The notes beneath the pieces are model-generated. The model worked only from the letters and a program-made list of their open reading frames with translations. It made no database searches and was not told the DNA's origin. A stretch of DNA of 64,000 nt from the NCBI GenBank assembly GCA_037139415.1, contig JBAXGN010000009.1:1-64000 (forward strand), in the 5' to 3' direction. Source of the stretch: Verrucomicrobiota bacterium (GTDB lineage Bacteria > Verrucomicrobiota > Verrucomicrobiia > Limisphaerales > Fontisphaeraceae). Position numbers and translations under genes: made by a program. Numbering within the stretch: position 1 is the first letter of the stretch; each line of letters begins with the position of its first letter. Below, piece by piece: positions 42,323 through 51,558 of the stretch.

Positions 42323-44524
42323 ATGGACAATAGTAAAGGTTATTCTGTTCAAGCTGCTCCTGAGACCAAGCTGCATTTCTTGGATTATTGGCGTATTATA
42401 CGGGTGCGCAAGACAGTGATTTTTGCTGTTTTCCTGCTGGTCGTCATGACCACCACCATGGTGACATTCTTTCTCACCGAATCGTATTCGAGCACGGCGC
42501 GCATTGAGGTGGACAAAGACACCTTGGACGTGGAGGGGTTGGGCGGCGGCCGCCAAGCCGCTTCGGGATTTGACCCTTATTGGATGCAGACGCAGTTTGA
42601 AATCATGCAGTCTCAAATCATCCTTTATCGGGTGATCGAAAAATTAAATCTCAACGAAAAATATACCCGCCGTTATAGCACCCCCGACCAACCGTTACGT
42701 ACGGATGAAACCTTCGGCATCCTGCGGCGGAAGGTTAGCTTGAGCCAGTCCCGCAACACCACCCTGATTGAAATCCGGGTGTTTAGCGAGGATCGCCAGG
42801 AGGCCGCTGATATTGCCAATACCGTCGCGCAAGCGTACAAGGAGTATCGGCAGGAAAGCCGTAAAGATTTGGCCACCCGCGGCATCGCGAGTTTGGAAGA
42901 ACAATTGCGGGGCAAGAGTAACGAAGTGGAGCGGCTGCAGGCGCAGGTGGATTACCTCAGCAAACAGCTTGAAATTAGTGAAATTGACCCGTACAGCATG
43001 CGCATGGCTGGCACGTTGGATCAGGACACGTTGCGCCGCTTGGAGGGGTTGCGCGTCGAGGCGGACGCGGATAAGGTGCAACTCGAGAAACTCTATAATG
43101 AGTTGAAGGATAAAAGTCGTGACGAATTGAGAAAAACCATTCCGATTGCTGTGCCTGACCCCTTGTTGCAGGGGTTGCTGACCGATTACAATTCCGCCAA
43201 ACAAAAGCAGGCTTTGCTGGCGCCTGATTATGGCGCGGAGCACCCGGAGGTGCTACGCATTAATAAATTGATTCAAACATGTGAAGCGCAAATCAATGAG
43301 CGGTTGGAAGGTGTCCTTTCGGGTTTGTCCACCCGGCTCGCTTCATACACGTCACGCGCCAAAACACTTACGGACCAGGTCGAGGACGCCAAACGCAAGG
43401 AGCGCATTGCCATCGAGAAAATTCGTCCGTATCAGGCGGCCAAGGAAAATTTGGAGATGGCCAAGCAGATTAAGAACGCCCTGAGTTTGCGCGTCAGCCA
43501 AGTGGAGGTGGATAATTTAAAAATGCCCACCTCTTCGATGGTGAAAGTGGTGGATAATGCTGAGCCCAGCATGACGCCGGTGCGTCCGAATAAAACCTTG
43601 AACATCAGCCTGGGGGTGGTGGTGGGCTTGATTCTTGGCGTTGGCTTGGCATTCTTCATTGAGTATCTCGACACCAGTGTGAAGACGATTGATGATGTTG
43701 AGCGGGCGCTGCAGGCACCGGTGCTCGGAGTTATTCCGCAAAATGTCTCCATTCTCTTGGAGGCCGGCCCGGAAAGCCCGCATGCCGAACCGTACCGGGT
43801 TTTGCGCACCAACCTGTTGTTTTCGCGCAAAGACGACCGCTTAAATACCATTACGCTGGTGAGCGGTGGCGCGGGTGAGGGCAAGTCCACCACGTTGTTT
43901 AACTTGGCCACTATTTTTGCGCAGAACGGTTCACGGGTGTTGATTGTGGATTCCGATCTGCGCCGTCCCAGCCTTCACAAACTGTTTAAGGTTTCCAATT
44001 CAATTGGGTTGACTAGTTGCCTGCTCAAGCAGAACTCCTTGGTGGAAGTGATCCAGACGACGCCCATCCCCACGCTGGATTTCATGCCCAGCGGCAAACT
44101 CCCCAGCAGTTCCATCGGTATTTTGAGTTCACCACAGATGAAGGAACTGGTCTATGAACTCAAGCGCCGTTATGATTTCGTCTTCTTTGATTCTCCGCCC
44201 ATCATGGGTGTGAGTGATGCGTCGGTGCTCGCCAGCATGGTGGATATGACCCTTCAGGTCATTCAATACCGCCGTTATCCGCAGCCGATGACCATCCGCG
44301 CCAAACAGTTGGTCGAGAAGGTCGGCGGCAACCTGCTCGGCATCGTCTTGAACAACATCAATATGTCGCAGGACGAGAATTACTACTATTACAGCGGTTA
44401 CTTTGAGGATTATTACAGCAGCAAGGAAAACTTGGATACCTCTGATAAGGAGACCAAGAAACCCAGCGCGGACAAGAACGCCGCCAAGGCGGCCGCCAGT
44501 CCTGAAATTAAACAAAAATATTGA
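42323..44524 (+). CDS. Polysaccharide co-polymerase / tyrosine autokinase (Wzc-like)
   Basis: 733 aa inner-membrane protein controlling polysaccharide chain length and export. An N-terminal Wzz domain has a first membrane segment (TVIFAVFLLVVMTTTMVTFF) and a second near 430 (SLGVVVGLILGVGLAFFI), with a long coiled-coil periplasmic part between. The BY-kinase domain has Walker A SGGAGEGKST (about 513), Walker A' VLIVDSDLRRP (about 538) and Walker B FVFFDSPP (about 618). The tail carries a Tyr cluster (ENYYYYSGYFEDYY, about 686) for autophosphorylation. Wza-like partner follows after 33 bp. Confidence 0.93.
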   Translation: MDNSKGYSVQAAPETKLHFLDYWRIIRVRKTVIFAVFLLVVMTTTMVTFFLTESYSSTARIEVDKDTLDVEGLGGGRQAASGFDPYWMQTQFEIMQSQIILYRVIEKLNLNEKYTRRYSTPDQPLRTDETFGILRRKVSLSQSRNTTLIEIRVFSEDRQEAADIANTVAQAYKEYRQESRKDLATRGIASLEEQLRGKSNEVERLQAQVDYLSKQLEISEIDPYSMRMAGTLDQDTLRRLEGLRVEADADKVQLEKLYNELKDKSRDELRKTIPIAVPDPLLQGLLTDYNSAKQKQALLAPDYGAEHPEVLRINKLIQTCEAQINERLEGVLSGLSTRLASYTSRAKTLTDQVEDAKRKERIAIEKIRPYQAAKENLEMAKQIKNALSLRVSQVEVDNLKMPTSSMVKVVDNAEPSMTPVRPNKTLNISLGVVVGLILGVGLAFFIEYLDTSVKTIDDVERALQAPVLGVIPQNVSILLEAGPESPHAEPYRVLRTNLLFSRKDDRLNTITLVSGGAGEGKSTTLFNLATIFAQNGSRVLIVDSDLRRPSLHKLFKVSNSIGLTSCLLKQNSLVEVIQTTPIPTLDFMPSGKLPSSSIGILSSPQMKELVYELKRRYDFVFFDSPPIMGVSDASVLASMVDMTLQVIQYRRYPQPMTIRAKQLVEKVGGNLLGIVLNNINMSQDENYYYYSGYFEDYYSSKENLDTSDKETKKPSADKNAAKAAASPEIKQKY

Positions 44525-44557
44525 CGCGCCGCGGACAACAAGGTTGAGTTTGCCACT

Positions 44558-45160
44558 ATGTTAAAGTCACTACACAACAATTTGGGACGCTGGGCGGGCG
44601 GGGGTTGCTTGGTTGCCGTGGCGTGTTTATTGCTTGGCTGTGCCACGGAAACCAATAAACCGGGGCCAGCCACTCCGCCACCAGACGGGGACACCGTGCT
44701 GGTGGGTGAATCCTTGCGCATCACGTTGACTGGTCCTGCCGCGCTGCCTCAGGTTGAACAACGCATCAAAGAGGATGGCACCATCACCTTGCCGCATATT
44801 GGTTCCGTGCAGGCGGCCAACAAAAAGGTCAAAGCGCTCGAGGATGAAATCCAGAAGCTTTATGTTCCCAAGTATTTCGTGTACCTGACGGTTAACATTC
44901 AATATGCGGATCGTTTTTATTATGTCGGTGGCCAAGTCAGATCTCCGAGCAAGTTTCCTTACGTCAGTGAAATCACCATCCTCAAAGCCATTGATGCTGC
45001 CGGTGGGTTTACGGACTATGCGAATAAAAAATCGGTACTCATCAAACGGGCGACTGGAAAACTCGAAAAGGTGGATTGCGAAAAAGCACTGACCACCCCC
45101 ACCAAGGACGTGCCGATTTATCCCAATGATAAAATCGAAGTGAATATGCGTAAGTGGTAA
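44558..45160 (+). CDS. Polysaccharide export lipoprotein (Wza-like)
   Basis: 200 aa outer-membrane-lipoprotein-type export protein. The signal sequence ends in lipobox LLGC with Cys28. Residues about 48-125 are the Poly_export domain (VGESLRITLTG ... EDGTITLPHIGSV), followed by one SLBB-like domain (YYVGGQVRSPSKFPYV ... AIDAAGGFTDYANKK). It is shorter than E. coli Wza and lacks the C-terminal membrane helix, so the outer-membrane pore may instead come from the 40917 barrel. Partner of the Wzc-like kinase just upstream. Confidence 0.9.
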   Translation: MLKSLHNNLGRWAGGGCLVAVACLLLGCATETNKPGPATPPPDGDTVLVGESLRITLTGPAALPQVEQRIKEDGTITLPHIGSVQAANKKVKALEDEIQKLYVPKYFVYLTVNIQYADRFYYVGGQVRSPSKFPYVSEITILKAIDAAGGFTDYANKKSVLIKRATGKLEKVDCEKALTTPTKDVPIYPNDKIEVNMRKW

Positions 45161-45225
45161 TCGGGTTGTTTGGTCGGTTGGTTAAATAAGCGCGGATGGT
45201 TTGATTACTGTTGTTTTAGCCAGGC

Positions 45226-45615
45226 ATGATTCAACTGACAGTTCTAAGCGGAAAGCAGGCGGGTGCCAAAGTGGTGGCCCGCCATTTTCCTTTCCGGATC
45301 GGACGCGCGGCGGATTCGGATTTGGTGCTGCACGATGCCGGAGTCTGGGATCGGCACTTTGAGTTGGCTCCCGCAAGCAATGGAGCCATTCGGCTCAAAC
45401 CATTGGGCGACGCACATGTCGCCATTAGCGGGCACACGGCGACCGAGACCGATTTGCGGCACGGTGACCTGATTGAAATTGGCGCGGTGAAACTGCAATT
45501 TTGGCTGAGTGAAACGTGTGCCCGCAGTCTGGTGGGCCGTGAATTGCTTACTTGGTTGGCCCTCGCCGGGTTATGCCTGCTGCAGGTGGCCTTGATTTAT
45601 TGGCTGCTGCGTTAG
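45226..45615 (+). CDS. FHA-domain protein with C-terminal membrane anchor
   Basis: 129 aa. Residues 1-95 form an FHA fold (FRIGRAADSDLVLHD, then HGDLIEIGAVKLQF), normally a phosphothreonine reader, and residues about 105-128 are one hydrophobic helix. In the loop where active FHA domains have Ser-Arg-x-x-His, this one reads VWDRHFEL: the His is kept, but the Ser that contacts phosphate is missing. So phosphopeptide binding may be lost or altered. It lies at the end of the EPS genes, 65 bp after the export lipoprotein, and may be a membrane-bound adaptor. Confidence 0.8.
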   Translation: MIQLTVLSGKQAGAKVVARHFPFRIGRAADSDLVLHDAGVWDRHFELAPASNGAIRLKPLGDAHVAISGHTATETDLRHGDLIEIGAVKLQFWLSETCARSLVGRELLTWLALAGLCLLQVALIYWLLR

Positions 45616-45652
45616 GATCGAGGCGCGGTCCACAATTCCATATTGCTGTCAC

Positions 45653-46732
45653 ATGCCGGAAGAAATTCAACCGCCATTGATCAAATCCGGGGGAGCTATC
45701 CCGCATCGGCGCCGACCTCGCTATTCGGGGAAGAATCCCCGGAAGTTTCACGAGAAATACAAGGAACTCAATCCCGAAAAATATCCCGATACGGTGGCTA
45801 AAGTCATCGCGTCGGGAAAAACGCCCGCCGGTACGCACCGCCCGATCATGGTGGCGGAAGTGTTGGCCGCTCTGCAACCCGCTCCCGGTCTGCTGGCGGT
45901 GGATGTCACGCTTGGATTTGGGGGGCATGCCGCCGAAATTTTGCGGCGGATTTTGCCTGGTGGCCGGCTGATTGGCGTGGATACGGATCCGGTGGAACTG
46001 CCGAAGACCGAGAGTCGGTTGCGGACCATGGGATTTGGAGCGGAGTGTCTGAGAGTTTGCGCCTCGAATTATGCCGGGCTGCCGCGCGTGCTGGCAGAGC
46101 AGGGGGTGTCTGGAGTGGATCTCCTGCTTGCCGATCTGGGCTGCAGCTCCATGCAGTTGGACGATCCGGCGCGCGGTTTCAGTTTCAAGCTGGATGGTCC
46201 ATTGGATATGCGCATGAATCCGCAGAAAGGGCAGCCCGCTTCGGCTCTGTTGGCCGCAATTTCGGAATCCAATTTGGCCGCGCTTTTGACGGCCAATGCC
46301 GATGAACCGCATGCCGCCCTGATTGCCGCCGCCATTGCACGCGCGCGAACCATTCAGCCTTTAACCACCCTCACACTGGTCACCGTGATCCGGGAGGCGC
46401 TCCGGTCGTTGCCAAAGTCGGTACAAGCACAAGCGGGAGATATGCCCGTTCGGCGCGTTTTTCAAGCGCTGCGAATTGCGGTGAACGAGGAGTTTTCGGC
46501 CTTGGAAACGTTTCTGCGATTTTTGCCTGGGTGCTTGAATCCGGGCGGACGGGCGGTGGTGTTGACGTTTCACTCTGGCGAAGATCGCCGGGTGAAACTC
46601 GCGTTCCAAGCGGGGCGTCGGCAAGGAGTGTATGGGGTTGTGTCCGAGAGTGTGATCCGGGCTTCGCCCGATGAGGTTCACTCCAATCCACGCGCCGCTA
46701 GCGCCAAATTACGCTGGGCAATTCGTGCCTGA
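45653..46732 (+). CDS. rsmH: RsmH-like 16S rRNA (cytosine-N4) methyltransferase
   Basis: 359 aa SAM-dependent methyltransferase of the RsmH/MraW family, which makes N4-methylcytidine at 16S position 1402. Motifs: LAVDVTLGFGGHAAEIL (SAM site), DLGCSSMQLDDPARGFSF, and TFHSGEDRRVK near the end, where the usual form is SFHSLEDR. About 65 basic residues precede the first family motif (HRPIMVAEVL). It is not in a dcw cluster with mraZ or ftsL, and the motif changes make it a divergent, perhaps second, copy; the symbol is used in the family sense. It converges on the next gene with a 5-bp gap. Confidence 0.8.
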   Translation: MPEEIQPPLIKSGGAIPHRRRPRYSGKNPRKFHEKYKELNPEKYPDTVAKVIASGKTPAGTHRPIMVAEVLAALQPAPGLLAVDVTLGFGGHAAEILRRILPGGRLIGVDTDPVELPKTESRLRTMGFGAECLRVCASNYAGLPRVLAEQGVSGVDLLLADLGCSSMQLDDPARGFSFKLDGPLDMRMNPQKGQPASALLAAISESNLAALLTANADEPHAALIAAAIARARTIQPLTTLTLVTVIREALRSLPKSVQAQAGDMPVRRVFQALRIAVNEEFSALETFLRFLPGCLNPGGRAVVLTFHSGEDRRVKLAFQAGRRQGVYGVVSESVIRASPDEVHSNPRAASAKLRWAIRA

Positions 46733-46737
46733 TTTGA

Positions 46738-47694
46738 TCACCGCAGGAAAATCGCTTTCAGCTTTTCATTGGTTGCTTCAAGGTCGCGCAGGAGCGTTTC
46801 CCATGACACTTGGAGGTGGGGACGTATGCCAGCAGATGTGCCCTCCAACGCGCCTGTGGTTACGAGTTTCTCGATGATATCGGAGCGTTGCAGATATTTG
46901 AATAGGCGATCCGCCTCGGGGCCATGCGGTGCGCCGCGAACAATGGCGACAGTATTGGGAATCAGCAGGGATTCCCCGGTCATGGGCAGTGAGACAATGG
47001 GCAGGCCCTCGCGTTGTCCGGCCAAAATGTCGTCTGAGTCGGTAAGCCCAAGATACGCTTCGCCACGGCCAACCAATTTAACCACCACGGAGTTGCCATC
47101 CACCAGGAGCGGGCGATTGGCTTGTAACGCCTGGCACCAGTCCAGCCATGCACGTTCGCCCCAGTGTTGGCGCAAGGCATGAAAGTGGGCGGCGGTGGTG
47201 CCGTAGAGCGGGTAGGCCAGCGCAATTTTCCCCTGCCAGATGCGGTTCGTGAGCTGAGCCAATGTCACCGTCGTGCGCAGGTTGAGTTTGGTGATCAGGT
47301 TGGTATTGGCCACCAGACGGCGGCTGCGAAAACCAAATCCCGCCACCCCTTTCTCCCGAAAGACACCGCGCGCCGCCAACTGGCGGGTACGCATTTCTTC
47401 GTTACCCCAAAAAACATCGCACTGCGGACGATTCGTCTCCGCCAGCAGCCGGTTGGCGAGGCCGACGGTTTTTACCGCTTCACTATCAAACAACGTTTTA
47501 ACCTGGATGCCTGTTTCTTTGGTGAACTGTTTTAGGATCGGTTCGGCGTATTCCTGGTCCTGGGCCGCATAGACGACCACTTCGCCGTTTTTTCCGCCGG
47601 TACAGGCGGAAAAGCCCAAGGCAATGCCGATGATGGCCAACAGGAAAAGGATCCTGTTGTTGTTCCATTCGGGGATGGTATCACCCTGATTCAT
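46738..47694 (-). CDS. ABC-type (iron-like) substrate-binding lipoprotein
   Basis: 318 aa periplasmic binding protein of the ferric/thiamine/spermidine type. A membrane segment ends in lipobox FSAC, and the mature part begins EVVVYAAQDQEYAEPILKQF, typical of FbpA-like proteins; QCDVFWGNEEMRTRQLAARG is the hinge region. No permease or ATPase gene is adjacent. Its ATG overlaps the stop of the upstream VWA gene by four bases (ATGA), so the two are translationally coupled, an unusual pairing. The ligand cannot be told from the sequence. Confidence 0.82.
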   Translation of the reverse strand: MNQGDTIPEWNNNRILFLLAIIGIALGFSACTGGKNGEVVVYAAQDQEYAEPILKQFTKETGIQVKTLFDSEAVKTVGLANRLLAETNRPQCDVFWGNEEMRTRQLAARGVFREKGVAGFGFRSRRLVANTNLITKLNLRTTVTLAQLTNRIWQGKIALAYPLYGTTAAHFHALRQHWGERAWLDWCQALQANRPLLVDGNSVVVKLVGRGEAYLGLTDSDDILAGQREGLPIVSLPMTGESLLIPNTVAIVRGAPHGPEADRLFKYLQRSDIIEKLVTTGALEGTSAGIRPHLQVSWETLLRDLEATNEKLKAIFLR

Positions 47695-49526
47695 GCGGTG
47701 CGTTTATGATAATACCACCACTCAAATAGCAGAATTAACAACCCGGCGACCGCGACCCAACGCCAGAGTTCCAGGCTGGCTCGCTTTCCCGTGCTGGCCG
47801 CCACCTGCTTGTAGTGCCCCAGTTTTAATTCTTCGTGCGGCATGGTGGCACTTTCCGCTGCGTCCAGGAGGTTCACGCAAAATGCGACCTCGTTCGTGTC
47901 GGTTTTCAAGCGGTAGATGCCCGCTTTAAGCGTATCCCCATACACGATTTCCCGCGTGCCAGATTCCATGGCTACCGGGACGGTGATGCCATCTGGACGC
48001 ACGATGCGCGCAGTGGCGGGTGTTTGGGCCAGCGTCAGCCGGAAAGGCTCTCCGGTTTTGATGGTGAGCTGGCTGGCGCTAATGCCTGCCGGGTTAAGCC
48101 ATTCGACGGCGTTGGCCATGAAGATGGGAAACGAAATGCGCAACGGCCAGGTACTCTGCAACGTGTCGAAGCCAATCCAGATGAGGCGACGCCGATTCTG
48201 GCTGCCAGCAACAATCAACGGGGTTGTGCGCGAATCCGCCACCGCCACGCCCCAGGCGGGAAATTCCACTGCCAGCGATTCCGCGATCTGCACATTGTCA
48301 AAATTCACATAGCGCATTAAGGGATGATTTTGCCGCCAGTCCAGTATGGGGGGGGCGGTCAAGCGGGACAGGTTGGTGAACCAAGTGGCAGGCTGCGTGT
48401 GAATCGCCAGCAAGTTGACATCCGGCCACACCGCCGGCGTTACGTCATCCAGCACCACTAGATCGTATCCCTCTGCCTTGCTGGTGAGCGACGCGACCAC
48501 CGTCACCTCGGTGTTGGCCGCGCCACGCAGGGCTTTATCGAGGAACCGGTTACCTTTGCTGACCAGCAGGATTTTTACCGGTTGTGGAAGCCGGCTGACG
48601 ATGGAAGCCTCGTTATCGGCGGCTAAATCATCGGGCGTTACGATGCGCAGCGTGAAAATACCATCGTGTGCCTGGTCCGCTGTAAAGATCAGTGGCAACG
48701 TATTGGTGGGCAGCACCGTGATGGGGCGGGTTTCCATGCGGCGTCCGTCCAGCAGTAGTTCGATTTCCGCCGTTTGCGCGTTGGTGGTCGGGTTCAAAAT
48801 GCTGGCAAACACGGCGCGTTGAATCACATTTTCCGGGTTCATCCGGACATCCAGGGACACAATGCCGAGATTTCTACAGGCATTTCCCACCCGGTGAAAT
48901 GTGAGTGGCAGATCGCGGTTTTCCAGTTCGCCCAAGTTGGGGATGGCGCCATCACTGAACAGGTGAACCTCCGCCTCCGCCTGGTTTTTTATCAAGGTTT
49001 CGGCCAGTTTGAGCGCTTCCCCCAAGCGGGTTGGCGAGTCGGTGACGGTGCAGGCTTCCAGTGCGCGGCGCAAGGCGGCCTTGCTGGTGGTGGCTGACTG
49101 CTTGACCTCGGTATTGGCCGCTGCCTGTACCACGATCATTTGGTCCAGATCGCGCAAGCTGTCCACCCATTTGAGGGCTTGTGCGCGTGCCACCTCGAAA
49201 CGGGAGGGCTTCACATCGGTGCTTTGCATGGAAGCGGAGGCATCGAGAATCATCACCTGCAACCGGCTGCTTTTTACCTCGCCGGCAAAGAATGGCCGGG
49301 CCAAGGCAAAGATCACCAGCAACAGAATTAACAATTGCATTAACAATAACCAGTTATGGCGCAGCCGCTGGAAGGGCGCGCTGGCCTGAGTTTCCGCCAG
49401 GAAACGCTGCCAAAGAACGGTGCTGGGAATGAGTTTGACCACCCGTTTGCGCTTGAGGAGGTAAAACACCACTACAATCGGCAGTGCGGCCAGAAAGGCA
49501 AACGCGGCTGGAGCCAGAAAGTTCAT
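47691..49526 (-). CDS. BatA-type membrane protein with von Willebrand factor A domain
   Basis: 611 aa from ATG 49526, where the typical BatA N-terminus begins (MNFLAPAAFAFLAALPIVVV). The frame continues to 49595, but that part is a repeat-containing spacer. Two membrane segments (about 5-24 and about 58-77) precede a VWA domain with MIDAS motif DASASM (about 95). A long periplasmic-type region and a last membrane helix (about 585-603) with a basic tail follow. Related proteins act with MoxR ATPases in assembly or stress tasks, but no moxR is present here. Overlaps the binding-protein gene by 4 bp. Confidence 0.85.
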   Translation of the reverse strand: MNFLAPAAFAFLAALPIVVVFYLLKRKRVVKLIPSTVLWQRFLAETQASAPFQRLRHNWLLLMQLLILLLVIFALARPFFAGEVKSSRLQVMILDASASMQSTDVKPSRFEVARAQALKWVDSLRDLDQMIVVQAAANTEVKQSATTSKAALRRALEACTVTDSPTRLGEALKLAETLIKNQAEAEVHLFSDGAIPNLGELENRDLPLTFHRVGNACRNLGIVSLDVRMNPENVIQRAVFASILNPTTNAQTAEIELLLDGRRMETRPITVLPTNTLPLIFTADQAHDGIFTLRIVTPDDLAADNEASIVSRLPQPVKILLVSKGNRFLDKALRGAANTEVTVVASLTSKAEGYDLVVLDDVTPAVWPDVNLLAIHTQPATWFTNLSRLTAPPILDWRQNHPLMRYVNFDNVQIAESLAVEFPAWGVAVADSRTTPLIVAGSQNRRRLIWIGFDTLQSTWPLRISFPIFMANAVEWLNPAGISASQLTIKTGEPFRLTLAQTPATARIVRPDGITVPVAMESGTREIVYGDTLKAGIYRLKTDTNEVAFCVNLLDAAESATMPHEELKLGHYKQVAASTGKRASLELWRWVAVAGLLILLFEWWYYHKRTA

Positions 49527-49647
49527 GAAATCAGGTCTCCCGTCAGCACACCATTTGCAGCTATCGAGGCAAGGCACCCCAGCCTCCTGAAACAAAGTGG
49601 TAGTCTGCCAATGAACTTGGTACCGCGTATTGACAGACGGGCGCTTC

Positions 49648-49675
49648 CGAAAGCCGAAAGTCGAAAGCCGAGAGC
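49648..49675. repeat. Heptamer-period tandem array, locus 5
   Basis: Four 7-mers: CGAAAGC, CGAAAGT, CGAAAGC, CGAGAGC. It is the core of the 350-bp region between the VWA gene and the lytic transglycosylase gene. Directly after it comes a GC-rich stretch (49676-49745) with an 8-G run and CCCGGGG, which looks like another repeated element. Nothing else is seen in the spacer. Confidence 0.7.
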
Positions 49676-49878
49676 GCCGGGGTCCGTCTCCTTACCTCGA
49701 CGGCTACGCGGGGGGGGCAATAACCCGGGGCACCCTCTGCGGGTGTACCCAAGGCCAATACGGTGTGGTGTGTTCATCAAACCGGCTGATTCAATTGCGG
49801 CCACAACATACCGCAAGCCCCTGTTTCTTCGCTAGTAAATTTCTGGAAACCTGTGAATGCCACCCATTGCCGCCCAGG

Positions 49879-51435
49879 TTACGGTTTAACTTTGTCCGTG
49901 ATGACCGATTGGCGCACTTTTGATTTCAAGGCGTCCTGCTCCACATAGCGTTTGTACGCGAGGTAATATTTCATGATGTTGCTGACGTATTGCACCGTCT
50001 CCCGTCCGATGTCCCTGGCCGCGACAATTTCAACATTGTAAAACCACTTATTGGCGTCCAATCCCTGCGCGGTGGCCTTGCGGCGCAACGTTGAGACTCG
50101 GCCCGGCCCCGCGTTGTAGGCTGCCAGTGCGAATAATTGCCGGTTCAGTTCGTCCATTTGGGGATCGCGAAAATATTGGTCCATCAACCAGCGTAGATAT
50201 TTCGTACCGGCGTGCAGGTTGTTTTCCAACCGTTCCATGTTATCTAGGTAAATGGGATGTCCCGCCGCCGTGGCGGGTAGAACTTGCATCACGCCCACCG
50301 CTCCTGAAGCGCTGTGGGCGTTTTGATTGAAGTGCGATTCCTGATACGCCTGCGCGCCCACCAACAACCAGTCCAGCCGGTACTGCTGCGCATATTGTTG
50401 CAGCAGCGCCTTGCCCTCGTTAAACCGCTGCAAATCCTCGGTCGAAATGGGGTTGCTCAGATAATTGGTGCTGCGCAGGAAACGGTTGATCATGATGTTG
50501 CCGAACAGCGTGCCTTTTTTATGCTGCTGCGCAAATTCATCCACCACCGTCTTCAATGCCGGGCTATTCTTCCTCATCGCCCAGCCCACGGAACCGCCCG
50601 TGCTGAGCGGAAACGCTTCATGCACGATTAGCTGGGGATACACCCGGCTCCACAGGCGCGCCGTATATTCATCGGTAACGCTGATGTTCAGTGCGCCGGC
50701 CTGTACCAGTTCGAGCAAATCCTCGTCTTCCAGATTCTCATTCGCCTCGCCAATGCGCACGGCTTCCGCGCCAGCGGTAGCCAGCGTCTGATTCAGTTTT
50801 TCCAGGCTTCGCCGCGCGCTGCTGGAAGGGCGCACCACCACTTCCCGTCCCGCCAGATCGCGCAGTGACCGTAAGACAGGTGCCGCCGGTCCGGTCACCA
50901 CCACCTCTTTGACCTCGGTGGCAAAGGGAGTGGAGAAGGCCGCCTGGGCCAGTCGGTCCGGGGTGGCGGCCAACATCACGGCCACCAAGTCTCCGCGCCC
51001 GGCCACCAAGTCCGGAATTAACCGATCCCGCGCGACTGGAATAAAAACGACCTGTACTTTTAACGTGCCGGTTTGCAATTTTTGATTGAGGACTTTTTCA
51101 AACTCTCTCGCAAATTCATAACTGATGCCGGATTGCTGTCCGCGTGTGATATCGTAGTACATGCGGCTGAACGGGACGAGCACGCGGATGAATCGGCGTT
51201 GAACCATGCCATCCAAATCGCCGGTCCATGGCTCGGAGATCCTCGACCACACCTCCCCGTACAAGGCAGCTTCTGGGAGGGGTAGGGGAGTTGGAGTGGC
51301 CAGGGGTTCAACGGAGCTGGCGGTGCTGGTTAAAAACAACACCAGGCCGCAGATCCAGCCGGGTCGCGTCGCGCATGTCTCATGACCTTTGGTACTCAAT
51401 GCTGTAAGTAAAGCGTAAAACCTGGATCGCGTCAA
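49879..51435 (-). CDS. MltF-like membrane-bound lytic murein transglycosylase
   Basis: 518 aa. An N-terminal signal/anchor segment (ICGLVLFLTSTASSV) is followed by a family-3 substrate-binding-protein-like regulatory domain (about 80-310) and a C-terminal SLT domain. The catalytic Glu is in AYQESHFN (about 365), with GAVGVMQVLPATA and AAYNAGPGRV as the other conserved motifs. This is the MltF arrangement: the binding domain senses peptides and controls glycan-strand cleavage in the periplasm. The start of the long frame is not certain. Confidence 0.9.
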   Translation of the reverse strand: MTRSRFYALLTALSTKGHETCATRPGWICGLVLFLTSTASSVEPLATPTPLPLPEAALYGEVWSRISEPWTGDLDGMVQRRFIRVLVPFSRMYYDITRGQQSGISYEFAREFEKVLNQKLQTGTLKVQVVFIPVARDRLIPDLVAGRGDLVAVMLAATPDRLAQAAFSTPFATEVKEVVVTGPAAPVLRSLRDLAGREVVVRPSSSARRSLEKLNQTLATAGAEAVRIGEANENLEDEDLLELVQAGALNISVTDEYTARLWSRVYPQLIVHEAFPLSTGGSVGWAMRKNSPALKTVVDEFAQQHKKGTLFGNIMINRFLRSTNYLSNPISTEDLQRFNEGKALLQQYAQQYRLDWLLVGAQAYQESHFNQNAHSASGAVGVMQVLPATAAGHPIYLDNMERLENNLHAGTKYLRWLMDQYFRDPQMDELNRQLFALAAYNAGPGRVSTLRRKATAQGLDANKWFYNVEIVAARDIGRETVQYVSNIMKYYLAYKRYVEQDALKSKVRQSVITDKVKP

Positions 51436-51510
51436 ACACGTTTGCTGCTAACGTCCGTCCGCCAAACTCGCGATTCCTCGCGAATCATTCTCCTTTTCCC
51501 ATACGTCTTA

Positions 51511-51539
51511 TTCGTCCTCTCGGAGCACTATGCTATAAT
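51511..51539 (+). promoter_or_regulatory. Extended -10 promoter before the PL9-like gene
   Basis: TGCTATAAT with a perfect TATAAT at 51534-51539 and an extended TG. The -35 at 17 bp is TTCGTC, weak. Transcription would start near 51546, shortly before a 22-codon leader frame. Confidence 0.45.
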
Positions 51540-51558
51540 TTTTCACCTCTCAATCCCG

